Positions 35,263-43,148 of a stretch of 64,000 bases of DNA are shown piece after piece (positions within the stretch are counted from its first letter, which is position 1; each line of letters begins with the position of its first letter). Where the stretch lies: NCBI GenBank assembly GCA_018830645.1, contig JAHJSA010000024.1, positions 1 through 64,000 of the forward strand, written 5' to 3'. Both the position numbers and the translations under genes were made by a program. The notes below the pieces were generated by a model, which worked only from the letters and a program-made list of their open reading frames with translations, made no database searches and was not told the origin of the DNA. Origin of the DNA: Actinomycetota bacterium. GTDB lineage: Bacteria; Actinomycetota; Thermoleophilia; RBG-16-64-13.

Positions 35263-35754
35263 GTGATAGACGAAACGCTCGAGGGGTCCCTGGGTGATGC
35301 GGTTGCGACCGGCGAGGCGCGCAGGAAGGCCGGAGAGCTCCTCGCCGCGGCACACACGGGCTTCTTGGCCCTGGCCGACGAAGAGGGCCCCTACGTGGTG
35401 CCGATCTCGTTCGCGTACGACGGCGAGAACATCTACTTCCACGGGGGCGAGGGCAAGAAGTCCCGCGCGCTCGAGGCCGAGTCCCGCGTGTGCCTCGCCG
35501 TGACCAGCGATGCCGAACTGGTGAAGGACGACGACCCGTGCTCCGACAACTTCCGGTGTGACTCGACCCTGGTGTTCGGCCGCGTCGTCAGGCTTGAGTC
35601 GATGATCGAGAAGGACGCAGCCCTGCGCACCGTCATCGCCAAGTACCATCAGGAGGCGGCGGCCGACCCCCTCGCGCCGAGCAGGGTCGCCGGCACGACC
35701 GTCTACCGCATGGAGATCAGGGCGATCACGTACCGCAAGCTGCCCGGCGACTGA
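35263..35754 (+). CDS. Pyridoxamine 5'-phosphate oxidase-like FMN-binding split-barrel protein
   Basis: A 163-residue flavin-binding protein starting at GTG with GAGGAGG upstream. The pattern LLAAAHTGFLALADEEGPYV followed by PISFAYDGENIYFHGG is that of NimA-type pyridoxamine oxidase-related proteins. The reaction is not known; relatives bind FMN, haem or F420. It follows the glucosaminidase gene by 52 bases on the same strand. The 114 bases to the next gene (convergent aminotransferase) hold nothing I recognise. Confidence 0.82.
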   Translation: MIDETLEGSLGDAVATGEARRKAGELLAAAHTGFLALADEEGPYVVPISFAYDGENIYFHGGEGKKSRALEAESRVCLAVTSDAELVKDDDPCSDNFRCDSTLVFGRVVRLESMIEKDAALRTVIAKYHQEAAADPLAPSRVAGTTVYRMEIRAITYRKLPGD

Positions 35755-35868
35755 GTCCGGCGGGTATCGCGGGCGGCCACCGACGCCCGCCTCAGCCGAC
35801 GCCCGACTGCCGCGGCAACCGACCATCTCGACCGCGCCGCCCAAGCTTCCAGCGCCGCGGGAGGCTCA

Positions 35869-37053
35869 TCAACCGTAGTACTTGCGCCCCACCTTCTCGA
35901 AGATAGGGATGGCGCCTTCCACCGTCGGCCGCGACACGCAGTAGGCGATGCGGAAGTGACCCGGGCCGCTGAACCCGCTGCCCGGTACCACCAGCACCAG
36001 GTGCTCCTGGAGTTCCTGAGCGAAGACCACGTCGTCTTCCACCGGCGACTTCGGGAACAAGTAGAAGGCACCGTCGGGCTCGGGCACAGTGAACCCCGAG
36101 CCGCGCAAAGCGCCGAGGAGCAGGTCACGGTTCTCCCTGTAATGGGTCAGGTCCACCTTGACCCCCTGTAGCCGCGCGATCGCGCGCTGCATGAGCGCGG
36201 GAGCGTTCACGAAGCCCAGGATGCGATTCGCCAGGATCAGACCGCCCATGAGTTGTTGCACGTCGGGGATCGCGGGATGCGCAGCGATGAAGCCGATGCG
36301 CTCGCCCGACAAGGAGAGGTCCTTGGAGTAACTCGTGGAGAGGATGGTGTTCGGATAGGCGGCCATCAGCGAGGGCACCTTGGTGTCGCCGTACACGATC
36401 TTCCGGTAGGGCTCGTCGGCGACCAGGTAGATCATCCGGCCGTTCTCGAGCCACTTGTGTTCGAGGAGTCGCCCCAGCTCCTGCACGGTCTCTTCCGGGT
36501 AGATGCGCGCGGTGGGGTTGTTGGGCGAGTTCAGGATTATCGCGCGGGTCTTGGGGGTGATCGCCGCGGCGATGCGGTCGAGGTCGAGGCTGAAATCGGG
36601 GTTGGTCTCGACCGGTTTCAACACTCCGCCGTGGTTGTCGACGTAGAAGCTGTACTCCACGAAGAAGGGTTTGGGCACGAGCACCTCGTCGCCATCGTCG
36701 AGGATGGCCTTGAAGATGACGTTGAGGGCTCCCCCGGCCCCCGAGGTCATGACGATGTGATCCGGGCCGATGGCCACTTCCTGCTCCACGGTGAGGTAGT
36801 CGGCCACCGCCTTGCGGGTCTCGGGATAGCCGGCATTGGACATGTAGCCGTGCCGCCCCGGATGTGGCTCTTCGATGAGTTCGCGAAGGGCGCGGTGAAA
36901 CTCCTCAGGAGGTTCTAGATTGGGGTTGCCCAGACTGAAGTCGAATACCTTGTCGGCTCCGTGCTCGGCCTTCAGCCGCCCACCCTCCTCGAACATCCTG
37001 CGGATCCATGAGGACCGCTCCATGAAACTCTCGATCTTCTTGCCGACGGGCAT
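35869..37053 (-). CDS. Pyridoxal phosphate-dependent aminotransferase, class I/II
   Basis: A 394-residue fold-type I aminotransferase. The PLP lysine is in STSYSKDLSLSGERIGF near residue 240; the substrate loop NSPNNPTARIYPEE and the C-terminal arginine region (FRIAYCVS) are present. The start at 37053 has GGGAGGG upstream. Amino-acid specificity is not evident. It is transcribed leftward, followed by a convergent flavin protein gene, and has no obvious operon partners. The 236 bases upstream (37054-37289) contain no recognised gene. Confidence 0.92.
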   Translation of the reverse strand: MPVGKKIESFMERSSWIRRMFEEGGRLKAEHGADKVFDFSLGNPNLEPPEEFHRALRELIEEPHPGRHGYMSNAGYPETRKAVADYLTVEQEVAIGPDHIVMTSGAGGALNVIFKAILDDGDEVLVPKPFFVEYSFYVDNHGGVLKPVETNPDFSLDLDRIAAAITPKTRAIILNSPNNPTARIYPEETVQELGRLLEHKWLENGRMIYLVADEPYRKIVYGDTKVPSLMAAYPNTILSTSYSKDLSLSGERIGFIAAHPAIPDVQQLMGGLILANRILGFVNAPALMQRAIARLQGVKVDLTHYRENRDLLLGALRGSGFTVPEPDGAFYLFPKSPVEDDVVFAQELQEHLVLVVPGSGFSGPGHFRIAYCVSRPTVEGAIPIFEKVGRKYYG

Positions 37054-37289
37054 GTCGCCCTCCCCATTCACTCGAATGCCACCCTGTGCGATACCACCTG
37101 TGCGATACCAGCCGGTCCTCGAGACACCTGCGGCGGCGTCATCGGCGACTAATCTATCAGACGGAAGTGTGGCTCCGCAGCGTTGACGGGCGATGGACGC
37201 CGGACGGCGACCAGGGATACGGCTGCGCCGGTAGCGACGAGCGCCGCCGCTCCGGGCTCCGAAGGTCGAGAATCACGACCGGACGGCCG

Positions 37290-37562
37290 CTACAGCACGC
37301 ACATTCCGTATACGCGATGATACGGGACGTAGTCCGGGAAGAAGGCCACCCGGTCGCCCTCGCCGACGGAGGAGTCCAGCTCCGCCTTGCAGCCGTTGAC
37401 CATCACCAACCCCAGCCACGCCGGATCCAGCCCGGCGTCGCGCGCCACGGAGGCGACCGTCGCCCCACGCGGTGGATGCACGGTCACGTGCCCCTTCTCG
37501 CCCACCAAGCCGGCCAGATGCAGGAACGCGCGCACTTCGACACCCGATTGTGACGCCATCAT
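37290..37562 (-). CDS. MoaD/ThiS-like beta-grasp protein without terminal Gly-Gly (first of three)
   Basis: A 90-residue ubiquitin-fold protein. The late segment WLGLVMVNGCKAELDSSVGE followed by GDRVAFFPD is the standard MoaD/ThiS ending, but the chain then continues as YVPYHRVYGMCVL instead of ending in Gly-Gly. It therefore cannot be adenylated and thiocarboxylated in the usual way unless processed. Two more beta-grasp genes and an aldehyde ferredoxin oxidoreductase follow on the same strand within 3.3 kb, suggesting a role in tungsten or molybdenum cofactor handling for that enzyme (inference). An operator-like inverted repeat lies 69-85 bases upstream. Confidence 0.8.
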   Translation of the reverse strand: MMASQSGVEVRAFLHLAGLVGEKGHVTVHPPRGATVASVARDAGLDPAWLGLVMVNGCKAELDSSVGEGDRVAFFPDYVPYHRVYGMCVL

Positions 37563-37630
37563 GCCCTCCAGAGCCGCGCCGACGAATCACCCCCGGCGAC
37601 CACCCGCGGGAGCCGCCATTCGTGGAGTAT

Positions 37631-37647
37631 AACACTACGATTGTGTT
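37631..37647. promoter_or_regulatory. Operator-like inverted repeat upstream of a beta-grasp gene
   Basis: AACAC-TACGATT-GTGTT lies 69-85 bases upstream of the beta-grasp start at 37562. Read on the minus strand it runs into TATACT, a good -10 element. An 11-base stretch, AACACTACGAT, is shared with the inverted repeat upstream of the ferredoxin gene at 57.7 kb. Confidence 0.5.
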
Positions 37648-38267
37648 GTAAACCTCGCACCCGCCTCGCCCGTCTCGCCCGTCTCACCCGCCTCCGACGC
37701 CTGCCGCGGCGCATCGTCGAGACGCGCGAGGGCGGCCAGCATCGCCTGCGGATCGTCGGGTGACACCAGAGTGCGCGGGCGGCCGGTCCCGCTGAAGATG
37801 AGCGCGCGACGGCCATCGCGGCCGAACGACCAGAAGCCGGCGAGCGACTCCTCGATGCGCGCGCCCCGCAACCCGAACACGCGGGTACCCGAAAGCAGCG
37901 GCACCCAGGGGAAGATGACTCGTCTGGCGCCGAGTACTTCCTGATAGCGCCCCAACGCCAACCTCACCGCGGCGCTCCAGCGTCGCTCGACCACGAGAAC
38001 GGTGCCGTGCGCTCCGTCCCGCTCGAGCCGATAGGCCCGCGGGGCGCGGGCGAGAGTGAACACCCCTGCCGCAAAGGCAACGACACCGTACGAGAGGCCG
38101 CGTACGACTCCGAGTACGTCACCCTCCCCTACGGACACGACGGTCTGCACACATCCGCCGAGCACGAGCGCTCCCAGGATCGCGAGGATCAGGCCGGTGA
38201 GCACCTTCGTGGGGAGATCCGCGGGAGCCGCGGGAAAACGGCCGCTCTCGGGGGGAGCAGGCAGCAC
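37635..38267 (-). CDS. Unknown small membrane protein, two-helix
   Basis: About 210 residues if it starts at GTG 38267, just after the upstream beta-grasp stop; an in-frame ATG at 38348 would overlap that gene by 71 bases. Two hydrophobic segments (VLTGLILAILGALVLGGCVQ and a second near residue 70) form a hairpin, followed by a soluble domain with PH-like spacing (RLERDGAHGTVLVVERRWSA, and SLAGFWSFGRDGRRALIFSG). The C-terminus is a short repeat (GETGETGEAG). No family recognised. It sits among the beta-grasp/AOR genes and its stop overlaps the operator-like repeat of the next gene. Confidence 0.6.
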   Translation of the reverse strand: MLPAPPESGRFPAAPADLPTKVLTGLILAILGALVLGGCVQTVVSVGEGDVLGVVRGLSYGVVAFAAGVFTLARAPRAYRLERDGAHGTVLVVERRWSAAVRLALGRYQEVLGARRVIFPWVPLLSGTRVFGLRGARIEESLAGFWSFGRDGRRALIFSGTGRPRTLVSPDDPQAMLAALARLDDAPRQASEAGETGETGEAGARFTTQS

Positions 38268-38277
38268 CAGAGCGGCC

Positions 38278-38508
38278 CTATCCGCCGCCCACGGGAGGGA
38301 AGAGCCCGAGCCTGTCGCCGTCGGCGAGTTCGGAGTCGAGCGACCCATGCTTGCCGTTGATCATCACGATGTGCACGTCGTTCCGGCGCAGGCCCTCGGC
38401 ATCCACGATCTCGCCCACGGTGAGCCCGGGGCGCGGTTCCAGGGTGAACTCCTTCCGCCCGGTACTCGAGCGCATGGGCAGAGTTGCGAAAAGACGTACG
38501 TCGATCAT
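38278..38508 (-). CDS. MoaD/ThiS family sulfur-carrier protein with Gly-Gly end (second of three)
   Basis: A 76-residue beta-grasp protein, starting MIDVRLFATLPMRSSTGRKE and ending GDRLGLFPPVGGG. The terminal glycines allow adenylation and thiocarboxylation, so this is the member able to act as a sulfur carrier for molybdopterin or tungstopterin synthesis. It lies between two beta-grasp genes that lack this end. The start ATG has no strong ribosome binding site. It fits a dedicated cofactor supply for the aldehyde ferredoxin oxidoreductase upstream (inference). Confidence 0.88.
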   Translation of the reverse strand: MIDVRLFATLPMRSSTGRKEFTLEPRPGLTVGEIVDAEGLRRNDVHIVMINGKHGSLDSELADGDRLGLFPPVGGG

Positions 38509-38696
38509 GGTGGGTGCTCCAAAGTGGGAGGGCGTGCCGCCCTTTGTGCCACAGGTGCCGTCGTGCGGAAAGTCTACCACGCGCCATCGCCCGCGCGGCC
38601 CTCCGCACGTGCACGCTACGGGGGCCGGCTCCCGCTGCCCGCGGAGGGCGAAGCAGGCGGCCGTGCACTCCGGAAGCACCCTCGGCCTGGGTCCGC

Positions 38697-38972
38697 CTAC
38701 TCCTCGTCGCGCTTCAGGTAGAACTGAGAGAAGTGGATGAAGTTCGGCGGGAACAGCCCCAGCCGGTCGCCGTCCTCGACGAGGGCCGTGCTCGTGACCA
38801 GCCGATGGTTCCGGTAGATCAAGTTCACCTCGTCGTGGGTGATGTCGAGCGACGCCATGACCTCGCCAACATGCGCAGGCCCGGAGCCCTCGAACTCCAC
38901 GACTCCCTCGCCCCCTCGGAAGGCAGGCGCCTTGGCCCTGAGGGTCGAGCCGAGCTTCACCGTCACCCTCAC
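38697..38972 (-). CDS. MoaD/ThiS-like beta-grasp protein without terminal Gly-Gly (third of three)
   Basis: A 91-residue protein, starting MRVTVKLGSTLRAKAPAFRG. The core NLIYRNHRLVTSTALVEDGD followed by RLGLFPPN matches the MoaD/ThiS fold, but the chain ends FIHFSQFYLKRDEE with no glycines. It is the closest of the three to the aldehyde ferredoxin oxidoreductase gene, 115 bases downstream of its stop. A structural or chaperone role with that enzyme is possible; alternatively it is a non-conjugating paralogue. Confidence 0.8.
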   Translation of the reverse strand: MRVTVKLGSTLRAKAPAFRGGEGVVEFEGSGPAHVGEVMASLDITHDEVNLIYRNHRLVTSTALVEDGDRLGLFPPNFIHFSQFYLKRDEE

Positions 38973-39087
38973 GTCGAATGGCGCCGACCCGCCGGCGCGC
39001 CATCGCGCCGGCGGCCACAGACTGCGGGGGCGGGGCGCCGCGGCGCCCCGCCCCCGTCAATGACCCACGCATCCAAACGATACTCCC

Positions 39088-40833
39088 CTACATCTCCAGA
39101 ACGGGGCTCCATCCACAGACCTGGTCGAGCTCAGCGTCGGGGATGTCCCAGATCACATCGTGCGGAGGCAGTCGCTCGGTGCTGAAGAAGGCCGGCAGAC
39201 GGTCGTCCTTCTCCGTGAAGCCCGCCCGGCGGTTGAAATCGCGCTCGATGGACAGCAGGGTCTCTCCATACGGTCCGATCTGGTCGAGACCGAAGGGGAC
39301 GCCGTACTGGGCGCTGATCAACTCGGGGATAGCGGCCAGCGAATCAGGCTGGTCGAGCGCTGCGAAGGCCAGGAACACGCAGAGGCCGGCGGAATCGAAC
39401 AGCACCGTCGCCTGCTGCAGGCCGTTCGAGAGCGGGCACTGCCCCTCGGAAGCGAGAGGATCGACGTCGCCGCCCACCTTCAGGATGTTGGTGGCCACCG
39501 CGTAGCCCGACGTATGGTCGGCGCCCATCGTGCTGGTGGCGTAGGTGACTCCGATGCCCTTGACGGCCCGCGGGTCGTAGGCCGGGATACCCTGGCCCTT
39601 GACCGCGGGGACCCGGGTGACCCCAAACTCAGCCCCGGCATGCACACAGCCGTTGGCGAGCTTGCGGCCCAACTCCGTGCCCTGCCGGATGTCCTCGAAG
39701 AGCTCGATCATGCGTGCCGCATCACCCCAAGGAAGAACACCACCCTCCATGGCCACGCCGAAGGTGTTGCCCATCTCGATGGTGTCGAGGCCAAGATCGT
39801 CGCACAGCCGATCCATCTGGGCGATCGACTCGATATCGTCGTTGTCGCAGTTGGCGCCCAGTGCCCAGATCGTCTCGTACTCCACGCCGCTCGAGACGTA
39901 GTTGCCATCCTTATCGTTGTAGACATTCGAGCAGTGGATCACGCACCCCGTCATGCAGGCGTGCTCGCGCTTGCCGCCTCTGTCTTCGCAGTTCTGGTGC
40001 ACAGTCTCGCCCGAGATCGCCTCGGCCCCTTCGAAGCGACCGGAGGTGAAGTTGTGAGTGGGCAGCGCGCCGGCCTCGTTGATGATGTTCACCAGGATGG
40101 CCGTTCCGTAGTTCGTCAGGCCCTGACTGGTCACCGGATGGCTCTTCAGACCATCCACGAGCGTCTTGCGCGCCGCAGCGAAGCGTTCCTTGTCGACCGC
40201 CTCCGGCCGCTCGGTGCCTGCGTCGTCGGCTACGATGGCCTTCAGACCCCGAGCGCCCATCACGGCGCCGGTGCCTCCCCGGCCGGCATGACGCGCCGGG
40301 TTACCCTCGGGGTCGGTGACGGCTACGGAAGAGTTCTTGTAGCCCATCTCTCCGGCCGGCCCCACTTGCATAGTGGCGACCTTCTCACCGTAGGCGGCCC
40401 GCAACGCGGCCGCGCATTCGTAGTTGCCTGTGCCCCAGTAGGGCGCTCCGTCATCGAGGCGGGCGCCGTCTTTGGAGATGTGCAACACCCACTTCTTGTC
40501 GCCGGGGTCCCCCTCCACAATGATGGCGGCCACGCCCAGACGGGCGAGTCGCATGGCTGCCTGGCCGCCGACGTTGGCCTCCTTGATGCCGCCGGTGAGC
40601 GGGCTCTTCGTCCCCACCGAGAGCCTGCCGGAATTGGGGGCAGTGGTCCCCGAAAGGAGTCCCGGGGCGAAGACGATCTTGTTGTCCGGACCCAGGGGGT
40701 CGATGCCCGCGTCCACCTCGTTGGACACGATGGTCGAGGTGAGTGCCCGGCCCCCGCGCAACGTCCATTCGGCAGGCAGATCCTCGAAAGCGGTGGTCCC
40801 AGCGGCCACATCTACACGCAGTATCCTTCTCAT
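39088..40833 (-). CDS. Aldehyde ferredoxin oxidoreductase family enzyme (tungsten/molybdenum)
   Basis: A 581-residue enzyme. ATG 40833 follows GGGGAGGG and gives MRRILRVDVAAGTTAFEDLP. The cofactor-binding N-terminal domain contains SGTTAPNSGRLSVGTKSPLT and GRGGTGAVMGARGLKAIV. Cluster ligands are CMTGCVIHC near residue 295 and DSAGLCVF near residue 490. Members oxidise aldehydes to acids (or reduce acids) with ferredoxin, using tungstopterin or molybdopterin. It heads a leftward group with three beta-grasp proteins. Substrate unknown; ferredoxin or the nearby rubredoxin are candidate partners. Confidence 0.94.
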   Translation of the reverse strand: MRRILRVDVAAGTTAFEDLPAEWTLRGGRALTSTIVSNEVDAGIDPLGPDNKIVFAPGLLSGTTAPNSGRLSVGTKSPLTGGIKEANVGGQAAMRLARLGVAAIIVEGDPGDKKWVLHISKDGARLDDGAPYWGTGNYECAAALRAAYGEKVATMQVGPAGEMGYKNSSVAVTDPEGNPARHAGRGGTGAVMGARGLKAIVADDAGTERPEAVDKERFAAARKTLVDGLKSHPVTSQGLTNYGTAILVNIINEAGALPTHNFTSGRFEGAEAISGETVHQNCEDRGGKREHACMTGCVIHCSNVYNDKDGNYVSSGVEYETIWALGANCDNDDIESIAQMDRLCDDLGLDTIEMGNTFGVAMEGGVLPWGDAARMIELFEDIRQGTELGRKLANGCVHAGAEFGVTRVPAVKGQGIPAYDPRAVKGIGVTYATSTMGADHTSGYAVATNILKVGGDVDPLASEGQCPLSNGLQQATVLFDSAGLCVFLAFAALDQPDSLAAIPELISAQYGVPFGLDQIGPYGETLLSIERDFNRRAGFTEKDDRLPAFFSTERLPPHDVIWDIPDAELDQVCGWSPVLEM

Positions 40834-40969
40834 TCGTTCCCTCCCCAAGCGGCCATCACATAGATCCGATGCCCTCTAACTTTATCAGGGGCGTGGCGGC
40901 TGTCAATCACGGGGGGCGCCCACGATCGAGCCTTGCACGACACGCCTCGTGAAGGCCACGCCGGAGCCG

Positions 40970-41041
40970 CGCACACACCACCGCCTACGCCACCGCACAC
41001 ACCACCGCCTACGCCACCGCGAACGCCACCGCGAACGCCAC
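40970..41041. repeat. Tandem repeats upstream of the zinc-ribbon/coiled-coil gene
   Basis: Two 24-base units (CGCACACACCACCGCCTACG followed by CCAC) at 40970-40993 and 40994-41017 are followed by two 12-base units CGCGAACGCCAC at 41018-41029 and 41030-41041. They lie between the AOR start and the promoter of the next gene and are not coding in any family I recognise. Together with flanks they fill most of the 322-base gap 40834-41155. Confidence 0.85.
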
Positions 41042-41086
41042 CGCCCCCGGCACGCGCACGCCGCGCTTCCCGAAAAAGGCCCCTGG

Positions 41087-41092
41087 TATAAT
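41087..41092 (+). promoter_or_regulatory. Consensus -10 element TATAAT
   Basis: A perfect TATAAT stands 63 bases before the ATG of the zinc-ribbon/coiled-coil gene in GC-rich surroundings. The best -35 candidate, GCTTCC at 41065-41070, is weak with a 16-base spacer. Confidence 0.55.
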
Positions 41093-41155
41093 CAAGGTGA
41101 TGACTCGACCAAACCCCTTTCCACCCGCCCCGGCCGGGCAGGAGGAGTGACTGCG

Positions 41156-42280
41156 ATGAACCCTTGGGACGAACCCCTCGCCCCCACCGATCGGTGCGGC
41201 ATGTGCCAAGCCATCCTGGATAGCAACGGAACGCTCGTCGAGACCGACGACCAGGCGCTTGTGATGGTGTGCGCCAACTGCCTCGCCGAACTCGAGATCG
41301 AAGGGAGCGACGAGGTCGAAGAAGTCGACGACCACGCCCAACCCGTGGCACCGCCCTCGGTCGCGACGCCTGCTTTCGTCGCTTCTCACCCTGAGGAGCC
41401 AGCGCAGGACACACCGGATCCGCCCACCTCCGACGCCGGAGAAGAGGCCGCCGACCCAGACGATGTTGGTTCGGCGTTCGACCAGCCCGCGGGGCCGGAT
41501 GACACCGACCCCGCAGAAGCGGCCCGCGCGATACTCCTCGATCTCGCCACGGCTCGGAGTCAGGAGCAGTCCCGGCTCGATGAGCTCGCGACCCAGCTGG
41601 AACGGCTCTTCGTCGGCTACGACACCGCACAACTGACGATGATGGACATGGAGAATCGCATACGCGCCCTGGAAGCAGACCTGGAACGCACTCGGGGACG
41701 CCTACGCCGCGCGGAGGGACTGCTCGGCTCCACCGGCGAGCACCCCGTGGTGGTTCTCGATGCGGCGCAAAGCGAGGTAGCGACTCCTCGATCCCCCGAT
41801 CATTCGAGCACCATCGTAGTGGCAGCGTCCGACCTCACCCGCGACGACATCAGGCTCATCCAGCGTTTCTTCAACGAATCGATGTTCATCTCCAAGATGC
41901 GCAGCGTGCGCCGCAGCCTCGGTCGGCCCCTGGTGAACCTGGTGAAGATCGCGGGAGCGGAGCGCAAGGTGTTGTTGACCGTGGGCTGGGATATCGTCTG
42001 GTACCAGTACCTCATCGACCTCTCCGAAGACGCCGAGGGCGATCGGATCACCCAGTTCGGGGAGGGCATGGAGCTCACCGAGTTATCGGATGTGTTCAAG
42101 GAGACCAACGCGATCATCGAAGACTCGGGCCGCCTCGACGCCTCAGAGTTGGAGCTCTCGCTCGAACAGGATCATCCGGCCAACGTGGTGCCCACTGCCG
42201 CGGAGGAGCAGGAGGCCGAGGACGCGACCCAGGAGATCTGGAACAAGACTCACACGCCTCAGTTCCGCTGGGACGACTGA
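41156..42280 (+). CDS. Unknown protein: N-terminal zinc ribbon, coiled coil, conserved C-terminal domain
   Basis: A 374-residue soluble protein with GGAGGAG upstream of the ATG. Residues 13-42 carry paired cysteines CGMC and CANC, a small zinc ribbon. Residues about 50-120 are acidic, Pro/Asp/Glu-rich and probably disordered. Residues about 140-185 form a coiled coil (LERLFVGYDTAQLTMMDMEN and IRALEADLERTRGRLRRAEG). The C-terminal third (DIRLIQRFFNESMFISKMRS, KVLLTVGWDIVWYQYLIDLS) is globular and looks conserved. No family name can be given. It is a single-gene unit with a strong promoter, suggesting a constitutive role. Confidence 0.75.
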   Translation: MNPWDEPLAPTDRCGMCQAILDSNGTLVETDDQALVMVCANCLAELEIEGSDEVEEVDDHAQPVAPPSVATPAFVASHPEEPAQDTPDPPTSDAGEEAADPDDVGSAFDQPAGPDDTDPAEAARAILLDLATARSQEQSRLDELATQLERLFVGYDTAQLTMMDMENRIRALEADLERTRGRLRRAEGLLGSTGEHPVVVLDAAQSEVATPRSPDHSSTIVVAASDLTRDDIRLIQRFFNESMFISKMRSVRRSLGRPLVNLVKIAGAERKVLLTVGWDIVWYQYLIDLSEDAEGDRITQFGEGMELTELSDVFKETNAIIEDSGRLDASELELSLEQDHPANVVPTAAEEQEAEDATQEIWNKTHTPQFRWDD

Positions 42281-42437
42281 CAGGGCAGCGGGTCCCGCTA
42301 CGCCTTGACGACCGACAGGGCGCCGGCACCAGCTACGCTCGGAGTGCCGCGCTTGCGTTGCGGCCGCGAATTGATACAGTTCGACTTGGGAATCGGCCGA
42401 GAATCCCAACCTGGAGAACGGTGGTGCAGCGCATCTG

Positions 42438-43139
42438 ATGTACGAAGTCCGTCGCGAGATCTTGGATGTAGCGAAGGCTCTGGGCGAGGAGACCCGCTTC
42501 GCCATATTCCGCACCATCGCGGGCTCGAGCGATCCACTTACCGTCAAGGACCTCGTCGAGCGACTCGGCATGCATCACAGCGCCATCCGGATCCACCTGA
42601 ACAAGCTGGAAGATGCGGGCCTCATCACGTCTCAGAAGCGCCATCGCCCGGGTGCCGTGGGCAGACCCCAGCTCGCGTTCCTGCCTAATCCCGACGCTAT
42701 CTCGATCACGTTGCCGCCTCGGGACTACCGCTTGCTGGCCCGGCTGGCCATGGAGTTGGCCGCGCGGAACGGCGATGCCGAAGGGATCGACGCGTTCGGC
42801 TTCGCGTGGGGCGGAGACTACATACGCGACAGAGGTCGCGGCGTGGACGGACCCCTCCCGCTGACTGAGGCGATCGAGGTCGTGAGGCGTGAGATGTCCG
42901 ATGGGGGCGCTGCCACCAGCGTCGAACGCCCCGACGGATACTCCGAACTCCTCCTGCACAACTGCGTGTTCGCCGAGCTCGCGCCCGACTTCGATCCGGC
43001 GATCTGCAACCTGCACCAGGCCGTCCTACGGGGCATGGTCTCTCAGATCTCCGGCGAGCGGTTCGATTGGGAGCAGACGGAGCGTATCTGCGCCGGCGCT
43101 AGCCGCTGCGTCGTGCGGATCACCCCGCGCGTCGACTGA
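42438..43139 (+). CDS. SufR-like winged-helix regulator with putative Fe-S cysteines
   Basis: A 233-residue regulator. Residues about 5-75 form an ArsR/DeoR-type winged helix (LGEETRFAIFRTIAGSSDPL, MHHSAIRIHLNKLEDAGLIT, KRHRPGAVGRPQ). The C-terminal part has cysteines at LLHNCVFAELAPDFDPAICN and ICAGASRCVVRI, the pattern of SufR-type regulators that bind a [4Fe-4S] cluster. It is convergent with, and 9 bases from the end of, the flavin/Fe-S fusion gene, so it may control redox genes elsewhere. Confidence 0.8.
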   Translation: MYEVRREILDVAKALGEETRFAIFRTIAGSSDPLTVKDLVERLGMHHSAIRIHLNKLEDAGLITSQKRHRPGAVGRPQLAFLPNPDAISITLPPRDYRLLARLAMELAARNGDAEGIDAFGFAWGGDYIRDRGRGVDGPLPLTEAIEVVRREMSDGGAATSVERPDGYSELLLHNCVFAELAPDFDPAICNLHQAVLRGMVSQISGERFDWEQTERICAGASRCVVRITPRVD

Positions 43140-43148
43140 CGAACCGCC

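Noticed and set aside
40970-41041. Short tandem repeats considered as a CRISPR array.
   Set aside because: The units are contiguous with no spacers and there are no cas genes.
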